Counted from the stretch's first letter, positions 21,236 to 32,931 are shown. The stretch: 64,000 nucleotides of DNA from Sorghum bicolor (GCF_000003195.3 NC_012875.2:19192990-19256989), one strand, 5' to 3'. The notes: generated by a model from the sequence alone, not told the origin. Numbers and translations: made by a program.

Positions 21236-21247
21236 CTCGGGGGCTAC
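21236..21247 (+). other. Retand polypurine tract
   Basis: CTCGGGGGCTAC directly precedes the 3' LTR and would prime plus-strand DNA synthesis. Confidence 0.75.
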
Positions 21248-22295
21248 TGTCGAGGGTATCAACAAGGGGTACCCTCACCGAGGCATATAACAAGGTTATC
21301 CGTACGTAGGGCGAGGGCCTCGATTCGACGCTCCATCCGTACGTATGCGCAGCGATCGACGGCCACAGCCTCGAAGACGGAAATAGCGTCGAGCGAATCA
21401 ATCAGGCGCCGAGCTCTGGTTACCGTCGAATACGGAACAGGCTCACGCGAACCGGGAGGCGTCGAGCGCAAGGACGCCGCCCGCCGCCTGACGCGCGCAC
21501 GCGAGCCGGGGCATTAAATGCGCCTGATGCTTCCCCACCTAACACACGGGTCACGGGAGGCGTGATAGGGAACAGGCATCCGTCCCATCGATCTTTTTGC
21601 AGCCTTCCCCACCAAACGGCCTAGGGCGTGTCAGGACGAGGGAAACAGAGATGGCACGTCTAATCAAGACCCCCTCGAGGTAGCCAAGGTCAGCGCTCCG
21701 GCATCAGGACGACGTACGGCGTCCGACCCTCGACTAAACATGGTTCCTTCCTGGGGACGGGTCGGACGTCGACTGGCCGCGCCGCAACCACTCCGTCGGA
21801 TTTGCCGCCAAACCGTACGAGCATGCAACCGTTGAACCAGTACAAGACGGCGCGCAGAGCAGAATGCAGGGGCACGCGTAATCATCACCAGGCTATTAAG
21901 ACGGGACAGCTTGAGGCCATGCCGGTACGGGAGCCTCGAGTAGGTCAGCGCTCCATACTGCTATCAACTCCTATTCTGACGCCTATACATGTACCCTGGG
22001 TCTCTCCTTGGAACTATAAAAGGAGAGACTCAGGAATAGAACGGGAGGGACATCACCTCGCGATACTACACACACACGTAGTAAGGCACCCACACTTCAT
22101 ACCGCGCTTGTATTCACCCCTGTACGAGCACTTAGGTGCAAGATAATACAAACTTCTCCCCCCCCGCTGGACGTAGGGCCTTCTCTTGCCCGAACCAGGA
22201 TAAATCTCTGTGTCTTCTTGCATCACCGTCTGGGAAAGGGAGCACGCGTACAAATTTACTCGTTGGTGTGACCCCCCGAGGGGAAAACACCGACA
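21248..22295 (+). mobile_element. Retand 3' LTR
   Basis: 1,048 bp, ends TGTCGAGGG and CACCGACA, nearly identical to the 5' LTR. TATA box at 22015. Right flank ttcc matches the left flank. Confidence 0.95.
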
Positions 22296-22632
22296 TTCCC
22301 TAGACTACTATCGCTCTTATTTATCCCTCAACCCCCTTAGGTTAGTTAGTAGATTAATTTGGATATCTTTTATTTTATTTTCTTATCCACATATCGACTA
22401 CCCATCCATCCATTCTTGCTAGCCAACCCATTCCTTACCATTCCTAACTCCGATGGATGGGTAGTTGATATTTGGATCCTTACCAAAATATCACTTACCT
22501 ATAACTAATGGAATATTTAAGTGGAGCTCATAGGTGTGAAAAACAGCTCATACATATGTTGTCTAATCGAGCCATGGATCCAAAGGAACTCAGCATATAA
22601 TTAAATCAAGATGTGCATGTGTGGTGGAGTAC
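22296..22632 (+). other. Continuation of the family-3 LTR-like segment and adjoining Athila-like sequence
   Basis: 22296-22402 completes the block inverted at 3895-4236. After it, 22395-22466 contains an imperfect inverted repeat (cgactacccatccatcc and gatggatgggtagttga). The rest to 22632 is AT-rich and non-coding. The solo LTR at 22633 is inserted here. Confidence 0.55.
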
Positions 22633-25429
22633 TGTAACACCCTAAAATTGTTTTCTGGGAAATAGAGAGAAAATGATTTAATTTTGTATTTTTGTGCTCA
22701 TGAAATATAGAGAAATAATATTTTTCATTAAATTAAAATTCATCGTAGGACATAGAAACATGTTTGAGCATACATGCCATGGCATTTTATTTACTGTGAT
22801 GAGTGTATTTAAACGCAAAATTCAAAATGATTCAAAAGGGTTTTTAAATGAATTTCAAATGGCTTTTGAAATAAAACAAAAAAGATGGAAGAAAAGTAAA
22901 ACCTCTCCCTTCTCTCTCTCGGCCCGAAGGCCTGGTTGCCCCCCTGTAGCCCATTCTCCCTCTCCCTTGCTCTCGGCCCAGCAGGCGCACCCTCCCCTCC
23001 CTCTTCTTTCTTTGACCGACATCCTGGGCCCGCGTGTCAGCCTCCCTTCCCCTCTTCTTTCTCTGGCAGGCGAGCAGGCCCCACCCCTTCTCTCTCTGCC
23101 GCACTGGCCCCACACGTCAGCCCTCCTCCTTCCTCCCCGCCATGCTCGAGCAGGAAACGATTCCACACCAAATCGAATCCGTGGAGCCTGGGATTTCCTT
23201 GCCTAACGCGAAAACCGACCTCTATAAAACCCCCAGCGTCGCCCCCGTGTGTTGTTTTCCATCCCCGACGCAAGTTTAGGGCCCTAGCCGCACTTGTCGA
23301 GGGGTCCTAGGATCTCACCGTGTCGAGCTCCATCCGCCGCCGAGGCACGCCCTCTCTGCTCCCTCTTCGCTCAAGTGAAGTGTTGTGGTGAGTTCGCAAC
23401 GTTCTCCGCTACCCTCTGGTGGTCTTCTTTCGCTGCTTGGCCATCGGGAACGACCAAAACGAGCTCCAGCGAGGTGCATCAATGGCGCCGCCGTGGATGC
23501 CTTGTTCCGGCGAGGCAGCCGATCGGCGTATTCCCCCAGGGCAGATCTGAACCGTCCATGCCTAATTCGAGGGCCCAGATCGGCCCCTTCGGTGGTCTTT
23601 TTGCTTAAGAGTCCTTGAGTATTTTTACGAATTAGCCCGCGGTCCTCGGTGCCCCGAGCAGGTTTTCGTTTTCCAACTTCGAAAGCGTATTCCTGGCCGG
23701 GTTGATTGAAATACGCTTTATGTTATTTACTAAATTGCCACTGAACTTGTTTTGGCTCTAAAATATTCATCTTAACTCCGATTTGACCCATTCAAATTGC
23801 ACTAGATTTGTGTTCATGAGATCTACATGTTAGTAACTTTATTTTCCCAGTTTGAAACTTTTTAATTTCGTGATCCTATTTAATTAATTAGTTTTCTATA
23901 TAAAATCTTAGAAAATTCATATCTTCTCCGTTTTAACTCCGATTTTCGTGAACTTTACGTTTGTGTGATTGTAGCATTGCGTAGAATATTTTGATAAACT
24001 TTTATATTTGTTTTACCACTGTTTGATGTATTGTTCTAATTATAGCTTGTTTGCTTCGTGTATGATTGTCTACATTGAATTGTGTGTTGTTGATTGATGA
24101 TCGGGATTAGACGGTGAGCCGTATGTTGGTGAGCAAGACCAAGCCTTTGAAGACCAGCAGGCTCAGGAGAGCTTTGATCAAGGCAAGTATAACTAGGGTT
24201 CATCCTTGTTACCTATACACTATTAATACAATATTTATCATTTGCATATGTCCACCTTGATGACCCTAGCAAAATCATAGATGATTGTTATCCTGAATTC
24301 CTTGTTACCTATTTTGGATATGCATTTGGGTAGTTCTTGCTAGTGCCTGAATATAATCCATGATCTTGTAACATGAATGTTTGGATATATAATAAACAAT
24401 AAAATAAGCTTTCTACCAACTTGAATATAAAGGGTGGAAAGAACTTTGGCCTTTGCTAGATTGATCTTGACCCTCCATAAGGACTTATCCCTTGGCAAAA
24501 GCTGGGACAACTCGTACAACCATGAGGGCTATATGGCTCTGGCTTTAGCTCAGTATGAAGACCTTTTCTAGCTTGTTAGAGGTTACCCGAAAGGGCGGAG
24601 GGGCTGAACCGTTTTGGGTATAGTGCGAGCCCCTGTCCTTATGTGTATAGGCTGCGCGTCATTGTGCCATTTGGAAGGGGGGTATCTATATCTGTGCACA
24701 AAGGAAACCTTGCGGCCCTAACATGTTAGACGAACTTTTGAAAGGCTTCTTAGTGATCCCTGCCGACCTCCCTAGGAAGGGGGTTAAGAGACTCGCGACC
24801 TCAGGCGAAAGGGTAAATCATGACTCATGGGTAAAGATGTACAACCTCTGCAGAGTGTTAAATCTGGTATACTAGCCGTGCCCACGGATACGGGCGGCCC
24901 GAAAAACTGACGGAATAGATGGACACTGATGAACTTGATTAATGATGATAAATGATGGTTTATTATGTTGTTTATATGTGTTATTCATAATTCCTATATA
25001 CAATTGATCATGTGGTTATGGGATTAATCATGCTACCTTGATATTTGCTATTCAATGATTAATATGTTATCTACATATAAAAGCTAACTACAGTCAAACC
25101 AGTGTCAGCTTATTGAGCCTCATGAACCCCTGGTTATACTTGTTGAGTACGATATGTGCTCACTCTTGCAATTTCCCCCACACTTCAGGAGATGATAGGC
25201 TTGTGATCAACCAGTCAGTTGGATCCTGTGGAGAGAAGTTAATACCCGAAGTTTGATGTTGTCTATCCGTTGTTTGCTACCAAAGGTGATATCTTTTATA
25301 CTACGTTCGTTATATAATTTATGCATTGTCTTTTGATATTACCCCTTATTTGTAGCTATATGTGAGATTTGGCTTCTAACACTCACATATGGTGCATATC
25401 TGATTTTGTCCTTAAAATCGGGTATTACA
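22633..25429 (+). mobile_element. Solo LTR of family A
   Basis: A 2,797-bp LTR with ends TGTAACACCC and GGGTATTACA, flanked by the 5-bp duplication agtac (22628-22632 and 25430-25434). No internal region remains, so the element was lost by LTR-LTR recombination. It is homologous to the minus-strand LTR at 1261-3894. The GC-rich ORFs at 22860-23620 sit in the U3/R area and are not credible genes. Confidence 0.92.
23222..23230 (+). promoter_or_regulatory. TATA box of the solo LTR
   Basis: CTATAAAAC in a GC-rich stretch, at the position matching the TATA-like site of LTR A. Confidence 0.5.
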
Positions 25430-26554
25430 AGTACATGATAGTGATGGTAAAAATGTATAGGTGATAATAAAACTTACTTCTCATTGCTCCTCATATTGCT
25501 ACCTCTCCTCTTCTTTGATCTTTGCTTTGGGAGAACGTGGGCTATCTTTTTTCTTTTTTTCAGGTGGGTAGTAGATACCCCAAATTCTACTGTCGGACAC
25601 TTGTCCATTTTTTCCACTCAAGTGGCCATCTTTGTACCCCTAATTCTACTCCGGACACTTGTCCATTTTTACCTCTCATCTCACTCTTTTTTCTTTCTTT
25701 TCCGAGGTTCCGGGCACTTGCCCCTTTTTATTTCCTCGCATATTTTTGCATAACCCATGCCTCTTTTGCATAGAATCTTTTTAGAGAGAGAGAAAAACAA
25801 TATTTGGGACAGTGAGTGATAATATTTTTTTAGCAGTTTTAATGAATGGTGGTGAATGGTGTGTGTAAGTGAATATCTTAATTTAACCACATGAAAAGCT
25901 CCTAAGGGTCTACACAGCTCGATCAAACTCAATGTAAATATAGTAAAAGATGTTATAGCAAGTATGGCTGTGGTAGGTAGTTTGTAATGCTAGGAACTCA
26001 TCATGTGATTTATAAGTTTTCAAAATAAATCTCCAGAACTTAGTGTAGTAGGAACAAGATAAACAGCAGGTCAAACTTTATATTATGTCCTTTTGCTTAC
26101 CTAGACTTTAGTTTTATGCTTCCCATAGATAGTAATTTCAGTTTTAGTAATTCCTGGAAGAACACTAATATAAAAAGCTAGGTACTTGTAACAGAGCAAC
26201 TGTTCATCATTTCCATCATGCATCTTTTTGGTCTATTTATTTTTCTAGAGATTAAACTTAGCAGAAAATAAAGCACACTTATCTACACACTCTTTTCATT
26301 TTGTTTTCATGTTTATAAAATGCAGTAAATTAAAGCAAGAAAATATTTATTGGGTTTTCTAAGTTTTACTCTATAAGATAAATAAAACACTTAAAGCAGA
26401 AAAGAATAAATAAGAAGAGCAAATAAAAACTTACTTGATAAATTTGGGAGGAACTCCCCCAAGCTGGATGTGGATGTCGGTCTTACCCGATGTTCCAGAA
26501 CCGCATCATGGTGGTGATGTTATCGTTCATTGTTGTGGTATCTTGTGTCAGCTC
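25430..26554 (-). other. Non-coding 3' part of the minus-strand Athila-type element
   Basis: AT-rich DNA without a usable frame. It sits downstream, in the minus sense, of the env-like frame. A PPT-like CAGCTTGGGGGAGTTCC (minus strand) lies at about 26450-26466. Short pyrimidine-rich repeats (ggacacttgtccatttt, twice) occur at 25593-25672. Confidence 0.55.
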
Positions 26555-28039
26555 TTATACTGCAGTGGCGTGGTCCTGGTTCCATTTCTGCTGTTCTTCC
26601 AGGAGTCGACCATGTTCTGCTTGCGTGTTCTGGATGTCGAGGAGAGTGTTGTCGGTACGGGTGAAGAAAGCACTGGCCTCTTGGTAGTAGTCATTCATGA
26701 AAGCGTAGGAGGCGTCGGAGTATCGTCCTGCATCGAATTGGGGCGGAGGTCTTGATCCTGAAGCTCCATAAGGATCAGTAGAGTACCTGCCTGTTTGGAA
26801 AGGCGGGTTTGTCCACTGGTGATCTAGGCTCTCCGGCCATGTCTCCTGTGTCGGCTCTTGTGGTTGCGCATGTCGAACCCATGGGTCTCGAAGGACTCGG
26901 GGGTTGTAGCCATGATAATGCAGGTGTGCTGCTTCTTCTGGTCCGGAATCAGCTCCATACCAGGTGCGTTCTTGATGGGTGGTCATCCTTTTAGATGCCA
27001 CTCTCTGTGGAGCTCTCTGGTTCACTGGTGTCACTGCAATCTCAATCAAAAAATTTTGAACAACATAGAGGCCAAGGTTCGGGTTAGGTAACCGAATCTT
27101 GCCTTTATTATCATATAGCATATACATTACGTTCTCCTCTTTCTTTAACATCCGAGCTTGTCTAAATGTGTCATAGCCATGATAAATTCTTAACTCATCT
27201 ATGAATTCCAGTGATGAATTTTTTAGTAAATGAAGATTAGAGGCTAGACGAGTGATAAGTGAAGTACATTATACTGGTCCCTGAAGACTTGGTATACTAA
27301 GCCAATGAGAAACTAAAAGTGTAACAGGTGAAGTGGGTACTTTATTAATAGCAGCATATAGAAGTTGTAAATCTCCTACTCTTACTTTCCTAATATCATC
27401 ATAATAGAAAAGATTGTACCCAAGCCATTTGTGGAACATCCTAAGAGTGGGGTGTTCCATATCACTAGTTCGGGCTTGACTATAAAAATTATCTCTAGAT
27501 ATTTCTCTCTAGAACTGGTGTCTCTCAAAATCGGGTAAGTCGGAGTCAATGTTCAGGATGCATCTTGAAGAGAAACCAAGATGGTCGCTCAGTTCTCTCC
27601 AAGACAACATAATCTCCTGTTTGAACATCCGAAAAACAATTCCCCCCTCATAATATTGTAAAGTGCAAAGAAATTCAAGGGTGAGAAGACAAAAACCCAG
27701 CTTAGTTATGTTCCAAAAATTTATCCAACCTAACATCTAGAAAATTAAGTCGAATTCAGTATCCATACCTGTTTCTTGTAGCAAGATTGGATCAAGAGTA
27801 GTGGTGTGAATGAAATCTTTGTCCTTTAGTTGCTGGTAGACTTCCTTTTCCCTACGAGTCTTCAGTCCAAGGTCTCCTATCTTGAGAAGGACCTTTACTT
27901 GCTGATCAGATGAAGATGACGAACCTTGTGTAGGCGTTGGGTCGACGCTCATCTCTGACGGGTGTGAGGAGTGTCGGGATGAACTCCTTGTACCTATGTT
28001 CTTGAGGGCCTTCCCTGCGTTCTTCACCTTCTTGAACAT
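26555..28039 (-). pseudogene. Athila env-like frame with three in-frame stops
   Basis: A single minus-strand frame runs from ATG 28039-28037 to 26555 with stops at 27739-27737, 27511-27509 and 27271-27269 and no frameshift. Recognisable Athila env-like/ORF2 motifs are LTLEFLCTLQYY, LSWRELSDHLGFSS, HPTLRMFHKWLGYNLFYYDD and VGDLQLLYAAINKV, then a Pro/Gln-rich tail ending in a short helix. The ATG follows a clear splice acceptor (tttgtttacag|G). In Athila elements an envelope-like gene is known downstream of pol and is thought to be expressed from a spliced mRNA. I see no obvious signal peptide or transmembrane segment here. The function of such proteins in plants is not established. Note that pol is missing upstream. 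Confidence 0.78.
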
Positions 28040-28383
28040 CCTGTAAACAAAAGTTGGCCAACACACAACTAGTGGAAAATGTGAGAGAAAATATTAGTGA
28101 TTAGCTGTCCGGAATGTTAGTAGTCCAAGGGTTAGTCGTTCAAGACAAGTTTTTATTTTGGCAGCACCTGCCCCTAAACAACTTTTACTTCCGCTTTGGA
28201 CAGCGGGATCACTACTTACTAGGTGAAGCTCACTCTCTCACTCAAACACTACCAACTTCTTTCCCACTCTTCTCTTCCTCTCTACTCTCTTCTCACTTCA
28301 CTACAAGAGCTCCTTCTCTGGAAACTGAAACTTGCGTGGTTTTCTAGAATGCTTGTGTGATGGAGATGGAGGCAGGAGGTGGC

Positions 28384-28393
28384 AATTTATAGG
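28384..28393 (-). promoter_or_regulatory. TATA box upstream of the env-like frame
   Basis: The minus strand reads CCTATAAATT, followed by a CT/AG-rich leader and, about 350 bp on, the splice acceptor before the env-like ATG. It could be an internal promoter for that gene. Confidence 0.5.
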
Positions 28394-28932
28394 AGGAAGA
28401 GGGGGCAGGGCGGGTGCCCTCTATAGGTGGGCGAGCACCCAAGTGGGCGCCCATCCTGGCTGCCCTTTCTCCACTCCTTCCTTTGCTTAATCTTTAAGCC
28501 AAAAAATAATTCAATGGAGGTGGTTGGTCGGTGGAAAAGTGCTGGTGAGTGGAGATATGTTGGTGGATCAAATAATGTGATGGGATGTGTGTGAGGTGTG
28601 GTGTATGACATGTGGGACCCAAGGAGTGTGGGTCATGCTTCTAGAAGGTTGCTATAATTAAATATAATGCAGGAAAATCTATGAGAATTAAAACTTATTT
28701 GAAATGATAATGGAAAATATTTTTGTGCCTCCACAATAATTAATAAATATGGGTTGTTACACACCATAAATATTATTTATATGGGGCTTTTTATTATTAT
28801 AATAATGCTATGAATATATATGACTAATGCAAGAATTAATTATGCAAGAATTAATGACGCGGATAAATACTGATTTACCTCCCGGTGAGGGTTTGGGATT
28901 TTTAGGTCCCCCAAGCTGGACCTCCAAATCTT
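28394..28932 (-). other. Non-coding region where pol would be expected
   Basis: No RT, RNase H or integrase sequence is present between the protease frame (ends 28933) and the env-like gene. The minus strand has a PPT-like CCAGCTTGGGGGACC at about 28907-28921. AT-rich otherwise. Confidence 0.6.
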
Positions 28933-29862
28933 TTAATCTTCTGAATTACCTTCCTCCAGAGATGGTGTCTCCAGTGGTCCTTCTTCATGAACTTCCTTCA
29001 CTATTGAGTCTCTCTCTGGTCTGGGCTTGAATGTGAAGTGTTCTTCTTGTCCGTTTATGTTGAATTTGATTTCTCCTTTCCCGACATCAATGTGGGCATT
29101 GGCGGTGCTCAGAAATGGCCTTCCAAGGATAATGGACACTTTTGAGTCAGGACTCATGTCCAGTACCATGAAGTCTACTGGCACAAGGAAGTCTCTGATC
29201 TTGACTGGAATGTTTTCAGCGATGCCCAACGGGTGTCGAACTGATTGATCCGCTAGTTGCAGGCACATTGATGTTGGTTCTAGGGTCGTATGCTCAAGCT
29301 TCTCGTAGACTGATGCTGGCATCACACTGACACTTGCTCCGAGATCACAAAGTGCATTGTTGAAGTGTTGGTTTCCGATCGAGCAATCAATAGTGGGGCA
29401 TCCTGGATCCTTCTTCTTCCTTGGTGGTATATTGAGGATGGCCGCACTACATTCTTCTATCAGCTTGATAACCTCAGTGGTGGGAAGTGGTCTCTTCTTG
29501 TTAAGAATATCTCTGATGTACTTTGTATATGTAGGTACCTGTATGGCATCAAGCAGAGGTATGTTGACATATAATTTTTGAATGACCTCTACAAACTTAC
29601 CAAACTGCTCATTCGACTGCAGTCCTCTGTTTCTTCTGGGAAATGGCAAATAGTTGGTGTCGTAAAAATCTTTCCTCATTTCTCCAGTTCTTGGTGGTTG
29701 TAGCAGATCTTCTGCTTCAACTGGGCTTTCTTCTTCTATCACTGCTGGTTGTACTGGTGCTGATGTTCTTTGTTTCTCTTTTGGGTATGGGGGATCCCTG
29801 GTGGCTTTGCCTCCTCTAGTAGTTATATTCTTTACCTGCTCAATGTTAGTAGCAAAAGGCAG
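28933..29862 (-). CDS. Athila-type gag C-terminus and aspartic protease
   Basis: Open minus-strand frame of about 310 codons from the solo-LTR junction at 29862 to a stop at 28933. It begins ALPFATNIEQVKNITTRGGK, the link typical of Athila gag-pol, then YLPFPRR, then the protease around ALCDLGASVSVMPASVYEKL, with ADQSVRHPLG and VSIILGRPFLSTA. The catalytic Asp lies in DLGAS, the usual Athila variant of D-S/T-G. The protease would mature gag. The frame is open throughout and in register with the gag frame on the far side of the solo LTR, so before that insertion gag and protease were one ORF. No pol follows. Confidence 0.85.
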   Translation of the reverse strand: MPFATNIEQVKNITTRGGKATRDPPYPKEKQRTSAPVQPAVIEEESPVEAEDLLQPPRTGEMRKDFYDTNYLPFPRRNRGLQSNEQFGKFVEVIQKLYVNIPLLDAIQVPTYTKYIRDILNKKRPLPTTEVIKLIEECSAAILNIPPRKKKDPGCPTIDCSIGNQHFNNALCDLGASVSVMPASVYEKLEHTTLEPTSMCLQLADQSVRHPLGIAENIPVKIRDFLVPVDFMVLDMSPDSKVSIILGRPFLSTANAHIDVGKGEIKFNINGQEEHFTFKPRPERDSIVKEVHEEGPLETPSLEEGNSED

Positions 29863-29867
29863 TGCAG

Positions 29868-31599
29868 TGTTGACGGTCCTTAAGTATCAAATTTAATTAT
29901 CAAATAAACAAAGAAAAGGATCCAAATGAAATCAACATCTAGACATAGGGTTTTATCTGACAGAATTCCACGAGTTTTGGTGTTTGTCTATTTCTGCAGG
30001 GGGTTATCAGGAAATACGGAAGAAAGGCCCACATGTCGGGATTACATAGAGATATCAACGTGTCGCGCAATTATCTTACATCTAGAAGACTCTAGAAGCC
30101 ACGGGAATGAAGCGGAGGCGAAACGGGGCCTGGCCCTGGGCGCCCGCCCCCCTGATGAGTCTAATCAGGACTCTCTTTCAGGATCAATCTCCACCGACCT
30201 AAATGATCAAGGATAATCGTTCAATCAATGTCGGTTTGATCCAACGGCCCATATTCACTTGAAGGGACTATAAAACCAGACCCCCTGGCCCCTGGAGGAG
30301 AGAGCCTCTCAACCCTAATTCATTATTCTTCAAGGGAGAAGAAGCCTCTGATCAAGTTTAGAGCCACCACATCAATTAGACATCTAAATTAGCATAGCTA
30401 CATAGGATTAGAATTAGAAGGAGTCAATCTTCGATTGGTTTCCGGATCTGTCAAGAGGATTCTTGGTAATTCTCTAATTGTTCTTCTAATTGTTCATCTT
30501 TGTTCTTTAATATTATAAATATGACTTTGTTCTACTTCAATATATTGCTTATGACTTTGCTCTACTTGTTTATATTCAAGATTATATTGTTCTTAGTTTA
30601 TCATAGTTATATACTTGGCTTAGTTAGATTGGATCTATATACATGTTTAGGATCCATGGGTAGTTAGATTGGCTTAGTTGTATAGCGTTTATCCATGTTA
30701 TATACTTGGCTTAGATTGGATCTATTATACATGTTTAGTTAGATTGGCTTAGTCGTATAGCGTTTATCCATCGGATCCATGGGTAAATGATAGATATTGT
30801 GTAGGCGTGGTGCTTATACCGTATTTATCTGCGATTGTACCCAATATGCCAGATCGTGGGGTAGTTCGTGATAGTGACAGCTTCATTGATTCTTATATAG
30901 TCCCCCTCTCGTGTATTGGGCTGGCAGAGCAACATTATTACAGGGGAATGATTGCTATGTTTCTCATTTACCTTGCTAATATCACTATGCATGGGTGTAG
31001 TCTTGTCTCGCAATGATTGCTAAGTATGATTGCACTAACTATGATAATGCTAGACTGTATAGTTGAGAATAACTTAGGAAATATTCTTGTAGTTCGTTCT
31101 AATACCATGCTAATGACTTGCTAGAATATCTAATTGAGGTGCTTATCATATTTATTATGTGGCTAAGTTATGCTGATCAGATTAATTATCTTTGTCACTA
31201 TTCATTACTTTATATATCCTTTATGTGACACTTATCCCTATATGAAAGAGTTAGATAAATGTTCTCAATTATACATGCAATGATAGATACTCAATCTCAT
31301 ATTCCATTCTATAATCAACATTGATGGTTACTAATCCCTTCCCAGTGGTAAAAATATAAATAACGATACCTAGAATACTTCCCGGTTAAAATGCTACATC
31401 GGTATTAATCTGTGCGCTTGCAGATCCCATTTATTATTTAGAAGAGCAATTGCATATTTCAATACCGCGTCTCTCATGTCATGCTGGGGAGGACAACTTG
31501 GCTTAAGTGGTATGAGGGATAGGTTTGGCATTTTTGGCATCGTTATCTGAATTAGAAAACTAAGTCTACTTTTGGTAATGATGTTAAGAATACCCAACA
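29868..31599 (+). mobile_element. Solo Athila-type LTR (family 2, copy a)
   Basis: 1,732 bp, ends TGTTGACGG and ACCCAACA, flanked by tgcag (29863-29867 and 31600-31604), inserted into the Athila gag-protease frame. Homologous to the split LTR at 47281-47629 plus 62059-63363. It contains a tandem duplication (30606-30696 and 30697-30771) absent from the other copy, and a PBS-like motif TTTGGCATCGTTATCTGA at 31533-31550, only 49 bp from its end. Confidence 0.92.
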
Positions 31600-31604
31600 T
31601 GCAG

Positions 31605-32627
31605 CAGCTAACTTTATTAATTTAAGCTCTACCCTTTTATTAAGAGTGTTTTGCTCATCAAAGGCAGTTAGTAGAAAATCCATTTTATTGTGTATATCTT
31701 TTAGAGATGATTCATTTGTATCTAGCCTTTGTTTAACTTCATCATTAGTTCTGGTTTGTTGAGCAATTATCTCTTTTAATGGAAGTTGCTTGAAAGTATT
31801 ACCTTAATTCATACCTTTGCTATTGGGTTGACTCGGAGTGGTTTGATATTTATGTGCTATCTCAATAGCCCTTTGATCTTCTTTGAACTTGGCCCTCTGG
31901 TCAATCCAATGGAGCAAATTTTCCATCTTGGTTAATAATGCATTTACTTCTTCTGGTATTTCTTCAGTTTGACGACATTGTTGAGCTTCATCTTGGAACC
32001 AGCTTTGATTTTCTGCTATCTTATCCAAAAGTATCTCTGCTTTTCCAATTGTAAGCTCCAAGAATGATCCTTTAGCAGATGCATCTAGGCACTCACGAGC
32101 CTTCTGGGTTAATCCATGGTAGAAGGTCTGCATAAGTAACCATGTGGCCATTCCATGGTGAGGACAATCTGATATGTATTCTTGAAAACGCTCCCATGCT
32201 TCTAAAATGGTTTCTGTCTTCCACTGTTGGAAACTGACTATATTTCCTCTTAAGGCAGTTATTTTGCCTATAGGGAAAACTTTGATAGAAAGGCATCTGA
32301 CAAGTTCGTCCAGTTGTTGATGTTATCTTGATGAGTGCAGAACCACTTCCTTGCTTTCCCTTCTAGTGAGAATGGACAAAGGCGAAGCAGTATGATGTCT
32401 TTGTCGACTCCATTGATGTGGATTGTGCTTCCAATTTCTAAGAAATTCTGCAAGTGTGCACTAGCATCTTCATGTGCCTTTCCACTAAATTGTGTAGCTT
32501 GCACCAAATTGATGAGGCTTGACTTGAGCTCAAACTCGGGTACTCCTTCTTCTACTGCAAATCTTGGATTAGTTGGAATGTTCTCAAGACTTGGAGCAGA
32601 GAATTCTTGTAGGGTCTTCTGTGCCAT
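31605..32627 (-). pseudogene. Athila-type gag with one frameshift and one stop
   Basis: Starts at ATG 32627-32625. The core motifs are SLINLVQATQFSGK, HLQNFLEIGSTIHINGVD, LRLCPFSLEGKARKWF and NNWTNLSDAFLSKF, typical of Athila gag. A one-base shift near 32270 ends this frame; the next block carries ETILEAWERFQEY, the LLMQTFYHGL segment and a helical region (KMENLLHWIDQRAKF). A TAA lies at 31806-31804, after which the frame continues (LKEIIAQQTRTNDEVKQRL) to the solo LTR. It is otherwise a single polyprotein with the protease at 28933-29862. Gag builds the particle, and its presence with protease but no pol suggests a non-autonomous element. Confidence 0.82.
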
Positions 32628-32910
32628 AGCTTCAGCAATTGGTAGCTAGCTTCTTCTTTCTTTCTTGATTGCTTTGGTTCTGATGATGAAGAGTTGAATG
32701 TACCCAAAGTCAATCCTGATATACCCTGTATAAAAATATAAACATAGAAAAACAATAGGGTGAACCTACCAAAGCAGAGGTGCCTTGTTATGATTTCTCA
32801 CTTAGTAGTTGTTTTATGCAATTATTTCTCTATAGTCTAGTCTAATATTTTATGTGAATAACCTTGACTGATTTCCTGACTTTCCTTACCGTTCCTATGT
32901 ATTACCCTTT
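32628..32910 (-). other. Athila-type leader
   Basis: Untranslated sequence between PBS and gag ATG; nothing else recognised. Confidence 0.6.
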
Positions 32911-32931
32911 TGTTCCCCAGTAACGGTGCCA
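32911..32931 (-). other. Athila-type primer-binding site
   Basis: The minus strand reads TGGCACCGTTACTGGGGAAC, close to the TGGCGCCGTTGCCGGGGA site of Athila elements (tRNA-Asp type), eight bases from the LTR end. Confidence 0.85.

Larger units (their letters stand above)
7968..22295 (+). mobile_element. Complete Retand-type (Tat lineage) Ty3/gypsy retrotransposon
   Basis: A 14,328-bp element bounded by two 1,048-bp LTRs that begin TGTC and end GACA, with flanking ttcc (7964-7967 and 22296-22299). The uninterrupted copy of the target at 3895-4236 confirms that ttcc is single in the empty site. Order: LTR, PBS, gag, protease, RT, RNase H, archaeal-type RNase H, integrase, then a multi-exon gene on the opposite strand, PPT and LTR. 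A second RNase H and an antisense ORF are hallmarks of the Tat/Retand lineage. By eye the LTRs differ at roughly 15-20 positions, so the insertion is fairly young. The polyprotein is nevertheless broken by five TAG codons and one frameshift, so the copy is not autonomous. Confidence 0.95.

Noticed and set aside
22694..23618. ORFs of 70-170 codons in the solo LTR
   Set aside because: Low-complexity Ser/Pro/Leu translations within an LTR; no family resemblance.
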